Made by a program: the position numbers and the translations under genes. From Chara braunii (lineage: Eukaryota > Streptophyta > Charophyceae > Charales > Characeae), in assembly GCA_003427395.1 (NCBI GenBank), contig BFEA01000076.1:1480583-1544582 (forward strand): a stretch of DNA of 64,000 bases, in the 5' to 3' direction. Below are positions 60,884-64,000 of the stretch, piece by piece. The notes below the pieces were generated by a model, which was not told the DNA's origin, made no database searches, and was given only the letters and a program-made list of their open reading frames with translations. Position 1 is the stretch's first letter. Every line of letters starts with the position of its first letter.

Positions 60884-61399
60884 ATGAGTGGTATGACCCA
60901 CTATTCCAATAACAAGTACTATGTGCATGTGGTAGGAAAGATAGATGGACCGGTAGCCTATGTCGTGATGCAAGTAGACCACCTAGCGAGATCGAGCATG
61001 ATTGAGGAGGCAGAGTGCACTCGACAAGCGCTAAGGGAAGGGCGAGTGACCGTTCTCTGGGTAGGAGTTGAGGATGGCCGTCTAGTCAGATACGTACTAT
61101 GCACGTCATTGTTCGACGGGGGATCTTCAGTTCGATCGTGGCATGAGACTCCGAGCGAGATAGAGAAGCTCCTAAAGAAAGAAGCTAGGAAGGCAGGAGA
61201 GTTGGCCAGAGGTATCGTGGATGGAGCGGTCCTAAGGACACTCTTGACGAATAACCGGTACTGGAAGCAGTTGATTAAGACCTTGGAGGACATAGAGGAC
61301 TTTGGAGATAACGACAACTTCGAAGCTTTCTACCTTGTCCTGGAGGCGTCCATAGAGAGGATGTTAGTAGCACTTGCTTTAACTGCCTTAAAATACTAG
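60884..61399 (+). CDS. Accessory ORF b of second retrotransposon
   Basis: This is a 171-codon open frame, with ATG at 60884 giving MSGMTHYSNNKYYVHVVGKI. It has VTVLWVGVEDGRLVRYVLCT and a helical Lys/Glu-rich part (EIEKLLKKEARKAGELARG). The family is not recognised, and there is no signal peptide or catalytic motif. It lies 26 bp before the next frame, all on the same strand ahead of gag. Confidence 0.5.
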   Translation: MSGMTHYSNNKYYVHVVGKIDGPVAYVVMQVDHLARSSMIEEAECTRQALREGRVTVLWVGVEDGRLVRYVLCTSLFDGGSSVRSWHETPSEIEKLLKKEARKAGELARGIVDGAVLRTLLTNNRYWKQLIKTLEDIEDFGDNDNFEAFYLVLEASIERMLVALALTALKY

Positions 61400-61424
61400 G
61401 TAATGTACAAAAATTGAACAAAAG

Positions 61425-61934
61425 ATGAGCCTATGTAAGGAAGAATTAGCCCGAAGAAAGCGTAAGTTCGGGAGATGGAGTGGACCACGCGAACACGAGA
61501 GTGAGAGAGTTGAGCGAAGTCTGAGCAAGATCGGAAAGAAAGAAATCGTCTCGTATCAAGTGGTTAGGTACCAGGTGGCGGACAACGGTTGGGAAAGGAA
61601 CCAGTTTTATGTTATGACAGTGCGCTACATCGATTCGGCCGTACACCATATTGGGATATACATGCCAAATTGGAGAGTGGAGTTCTGCACATACTCGAGG
61701 TGTTGGAGAATAGCAGCTTGGAAGTTGAGGGAAGAGAAGAAGAGATTAGAGAAATTAGGAGAGATCGTCGAGGCGAAGGACGATATCACGATTTTCGACA
61801 TCCTGCCTAGACCACCGATCCCAGGTGGGGAACTTGCGCGAAATGGATGGGAGGCGACTGTAGATTTCACTAGAACAGTTAGAACAGACGATCGTCATAA
61901 GAAGGTGGTTGAAAATCGAATGGGAAATGAGTGA
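61425..61934 (+). CDS. Accessory ORF c of second retrotransposon
   Basis: This is a 169-codon frame from ATG. Core segments are VVRYQVADNGWERNQFYVMT, YSRCWRIAAWKLREEKKRLE, ITIFDILPRPPIP and a later W. They match those of the frame at 62036-62422 in order and spacing, at roughly 40-45 percent identity by eye, so the two arose by tandem duplication. A beta-rich half followed by a long helix is likely. Family unknown. Confidence 0.55.
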   Translation: MSLCKEELARRKRKFGRWSGPREHESERVERSLSKIGKKEIVSYQVVRYQVADNGWERNQFYVMTVRYIDSAVHHIGIYMPNWRVEFCTYSRCWRIAAWKLREEKKRLEKLGEIVEAKDDITIFDILPRPPIPGGELARNGWEATVDFTRTVRTDDRHKKVVENRMGNE

Positions 61935-62035
61935 GAAAAAAGTGATTTCAGACGAGGAGTTAGAAGCCAGGAGGGAAAGATTTAATGTCGGAAATAGGCC
62001 GCCAGAAGCAAAGTTAAAAAGTTGTCTGCACTTCC

Positions 62036-62422
62036 TTGAGTTCTGTAGGGAGACGGGGGATAGTCTTGTACGAGGTTGTGACATACGAACTGGTGGATAG
62101 CGGATGGGAGGAAATCCGTCTCTATGTGATGACCGTCAGGTTCATCGATATTGACGTATATGACGTACGGATCTACCTGCCGATAGAGAGGAGGATTGAC
62201 CTTGTTTACGGTCGGTGTTGGGAGAGAGCGAAAAAGCTAGTAGAGGAAGAGAAGGATAAATTGCTATCGCTAAGGAAGAGCGTTGACTGGAACACCCGGA
62301 TAACAATCTTTGAAGAACTTCCTAAGCCCACGACGCCTTGTCAGGTAATGGGAAAGGAGAACTGGAGGATCGTAGTCGGACTTATTCTACGACATCGAGA
62401 CTCTAATGGCGAGAGGAGGTGA
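62036..62422 (+). pseudogene. Accessory ORF d of second retrotransposon (paralogue of c, N-terminus frameshifted)
   Basis: It has VVTYELVDSGWEEIRLYVMT, YGRCWERAKKLVEEEKDKLL and ITIFEELPKPTTP, paralogous to 61425-61934. The matching N-terminal part (EELEARRERFNVGNRPPEAK) is in another frame at 61909-62100, so a frameshift near 62040 split it. Family unknown. Confidence 0.5.
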
Positions 62423-62740
62423 CTATCCGCTAGTTGAGAGTAACGTGGTTCGAGAAGGATTGGACGGGATGGACAGAAGAACGTCAATTGACTTGCATTG
62501 ACTCTTGAGTACTTGGACTCGCGAGGATATACGTGCGTTAGGGAGTGCGATTTATAGGATGGAGAGATGCCCTCAGACAGGAGTACCAGAGAAGGAAAAC
62601 TCTACCTAAACATTGGAGTCTTAGGGATAGAGGGTAAGCACGAGATCCGAGACGAGAGCGGAAGAATGAGAGTTATTTTGAGGGTTGTCGAGAACTAGAT
62701 TCAGATACCTAGAGATTGGGAGAACCGGGACTAAACATAC

Positions 62741-62844
62741 GTCCGGGCTGCCAGTTCAGACATTAGGTCTGGGCTGCCAGTTTTGACATTAGGTCCCGGC
62801 TGCCAATTCTGACATTAGGTCCGGGCTGCCTGTTCGAGTGTTAA
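62741..62844 (+). repeat. 26-bp tandem repeat, 4 copies
   Basis: The unit is gtccgggctgccagttctga followed by cattag, starting at 62741, 62767, 62793 and 62819. It lies just before gag in the second element. The 26-bp period equals that of the repeat at 10039, but the sequence differs. Confidence 0.9.
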
Positions 62845-62895
62845 GGGCGACGAACTCCTTGCACAAACGAGGATTTCGAAGAGGAGATAAATTAT

Positions 62896-64000
62896 ATGGA
62901 GTCAAAGACGATGGGGACACATACGATTATGGAGCACCAAACTAGCACATACCGAGCGTCGTCGGACCGTGCTCTGCGAGATCTCAAATAGCGTATCAGG
63001 CAGAATGTTTCGTTGAGAATCTTGAGATGCGTGGAGCAACCTGACGATGCAGAGCCCGAGGTGATGGGTGGTCCTATCATCCCCGAGCCAGATAAGGGTG
63101 CGTCGATGATGCGGATGGAAAATATGACAGAGCCTCCATGGGTGGTCCTATCATCCCCGAGCCAGATAAGGCTGCGTCGATGATGCGGATGGAAAATATG
63201 ACAGAGCCTCCTAATTTCCGGCGAGAGATGAACGCCCGACGCTCGCCTGCATACGAGCGGAGGGACGCTAGAGGGGATAGAGACATAGATGATTGGAGAG
63301 ACTAGTACGTTAGGGAGCAGGCTGGGAGGGACATAGATAGGCCTCCGAAGAGGAGCATACCACCCAGACGGATGTATGACCCACAAACGGGTGAGTCGTA
63401 TACGCTTCCTTATGAGAGGAGAGATCGATACATCATCACGCACCAACCCTCGAAGTTAGACACCAGACCGCTCATTTTCAAAGGATACGGTATCACGGGG
63501 TATCTTGAGAAGTGGGAGCTGCACGCATACCGCAGTCAATGGTCGGAGGATGAGATTATAGACAACTTCTTGTTCAACTCGGACCCGAGTTTGAGCCAGG
63601 TGATCAAAGAAGCACGACCAAAGGACAGGAGGTGGACTACCTACAAAGCTAGGCTCTATGAACTCTTCAAGCTGGAAGACGTCAGGTATTCAATCCGAGA
63701 GTTGGAGTTGATGACCCAGCGTGAAGACGAGAGTGTCCAAGCATTTGGGAAATGATTCCAGAAGATATCCGACACCCTGATTGCGAAAGGGAATCTGTCG
63801 GAGGTCAAGCGATGCACGATCTTCATTGGTCGACTGCCCAGGGGGAAGCAGAAGGAAGTACTGAGAGAACTTTTTCATGATAAGTTAGATTTTTCGGCGG
63901 TTTTTAAGTTGGCAATGAAGGCCGAAGCAGACGATTATAAAGATCTGGTATGGAGAGAGATGCAGCGTTGGGACTTCTCTCTCTATCGTAAGTATGATAC
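62896..64000 (+). pseudogene. gag: gag of second retrotransposon (runs off window)
   Basis: It starts at ATG 62896. There are in-frame stops at 62989 (TAG) and near 63302 (TAG), and a 74-bp tandem duplication at 63066-63211 that shifts the frame. The capsid part begins near 63460 with RPLIFKGYGITGYLEKWELH, then RWTTYKARLYELFKLEDVRY, a TGA at 63753, and continues with KISDTLIAKGNLSEVKRCTI and GRLPRGKQKEVLRELFHDKL. The order F-x-G, W, L-x-Q-x(3)-ES and F-x-x-L-P-x-x-K-Q is typical of gypsy gag. It differs from the gag at 21958, so it belongs to another family. Confidence 0.75.
63066..63211 (+). repeat. 74-bp tandem duplication inside gag
   Basis: gggtggtcctatcatccccg starts at 63066 and again at 63140. 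The copies differ at about one base (agggtg versus aggctg). 74 is not a multiple of three. Confidence 0.95.

Overview
This window is eukaryotic and almost entirely repeat-derived; I see no host protein-coding gene I can defend. Its Ty3/gypsy-type gag-pol, its many poly-pyrimidine and AAT/CA microsatellites, and its nested LTR structures fit a large plant-lineage genome. The style of the pol protein (a YVDD RT motif followed by NPIKD, and long charged linkers) reminds me of charophyte algae such as Chara. That organism guess is from memory and is weak.

Layout. 1-9463: three head-to-tail copies of an approximately 3-kb LTR-like repeat (period 3032 bp), separated by identical-length 62-bp linkers. 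The third copy switches at about 7225 into a sequence made of consecutive stem-loops. 9476-41271: one giant LTR retrotransposon inserted into the start of the next copy of that repeat. Its direct repeats (9476-17127, 7652 bp; 32072-41271, 9200 bp) start TG and end CA. They are flanked by a 4-bp duplication (acgg). The 5' copy is followed by a primer binding site matching the 3' end of tRNA-Ala, and the 3' copy is preceded by a G-rich polypurine tract. Joining the two outer flanks recreates the uninterrupted sequence seen at 2791-2822. The LTRs hold repeated palindromes, a 26-bp repeat, an apparent spliceosomal intron, and three minisatellite families of 91-93 bp period inside that intron.

The internal region (17128-32071) has a 2-kb leader and then four small diverged accessory ORFs before gag. 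These are followed by decayed gag, protease, RT, RNase H and integrase. After them comes a still-open 313-codon acidic ORF in the place where some elements carry env-like genes, and then a 2.3-kb tail with two tandem repeats. The pol genes have stops and frameshifts, and the LTRs differ at roughly 7 percent of sites by eye over the first 115 bp, so the element is old and not autonomous now.

41276-43650 is the interrupted LTR-like repeat resuming. 43650-45940 is low-complexity and unassigned. 45941-49628 and 54651-58986 are two copies of a 3.7/4.3-kb segment flanking about 5 kb of AT-rich sequence with no recognisable gene. 59000-59640 is TCTG/CT microsatellite plus a 61-bp tandem duplication, and 59878-60225 is a small AT-rich element edged by CGAACATGTTCG palindromes. 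60209-64000 is the start of a second LTR retrotransposon, again with tandem paralogous accessory ORFs in front of a gag. It runs off the window.
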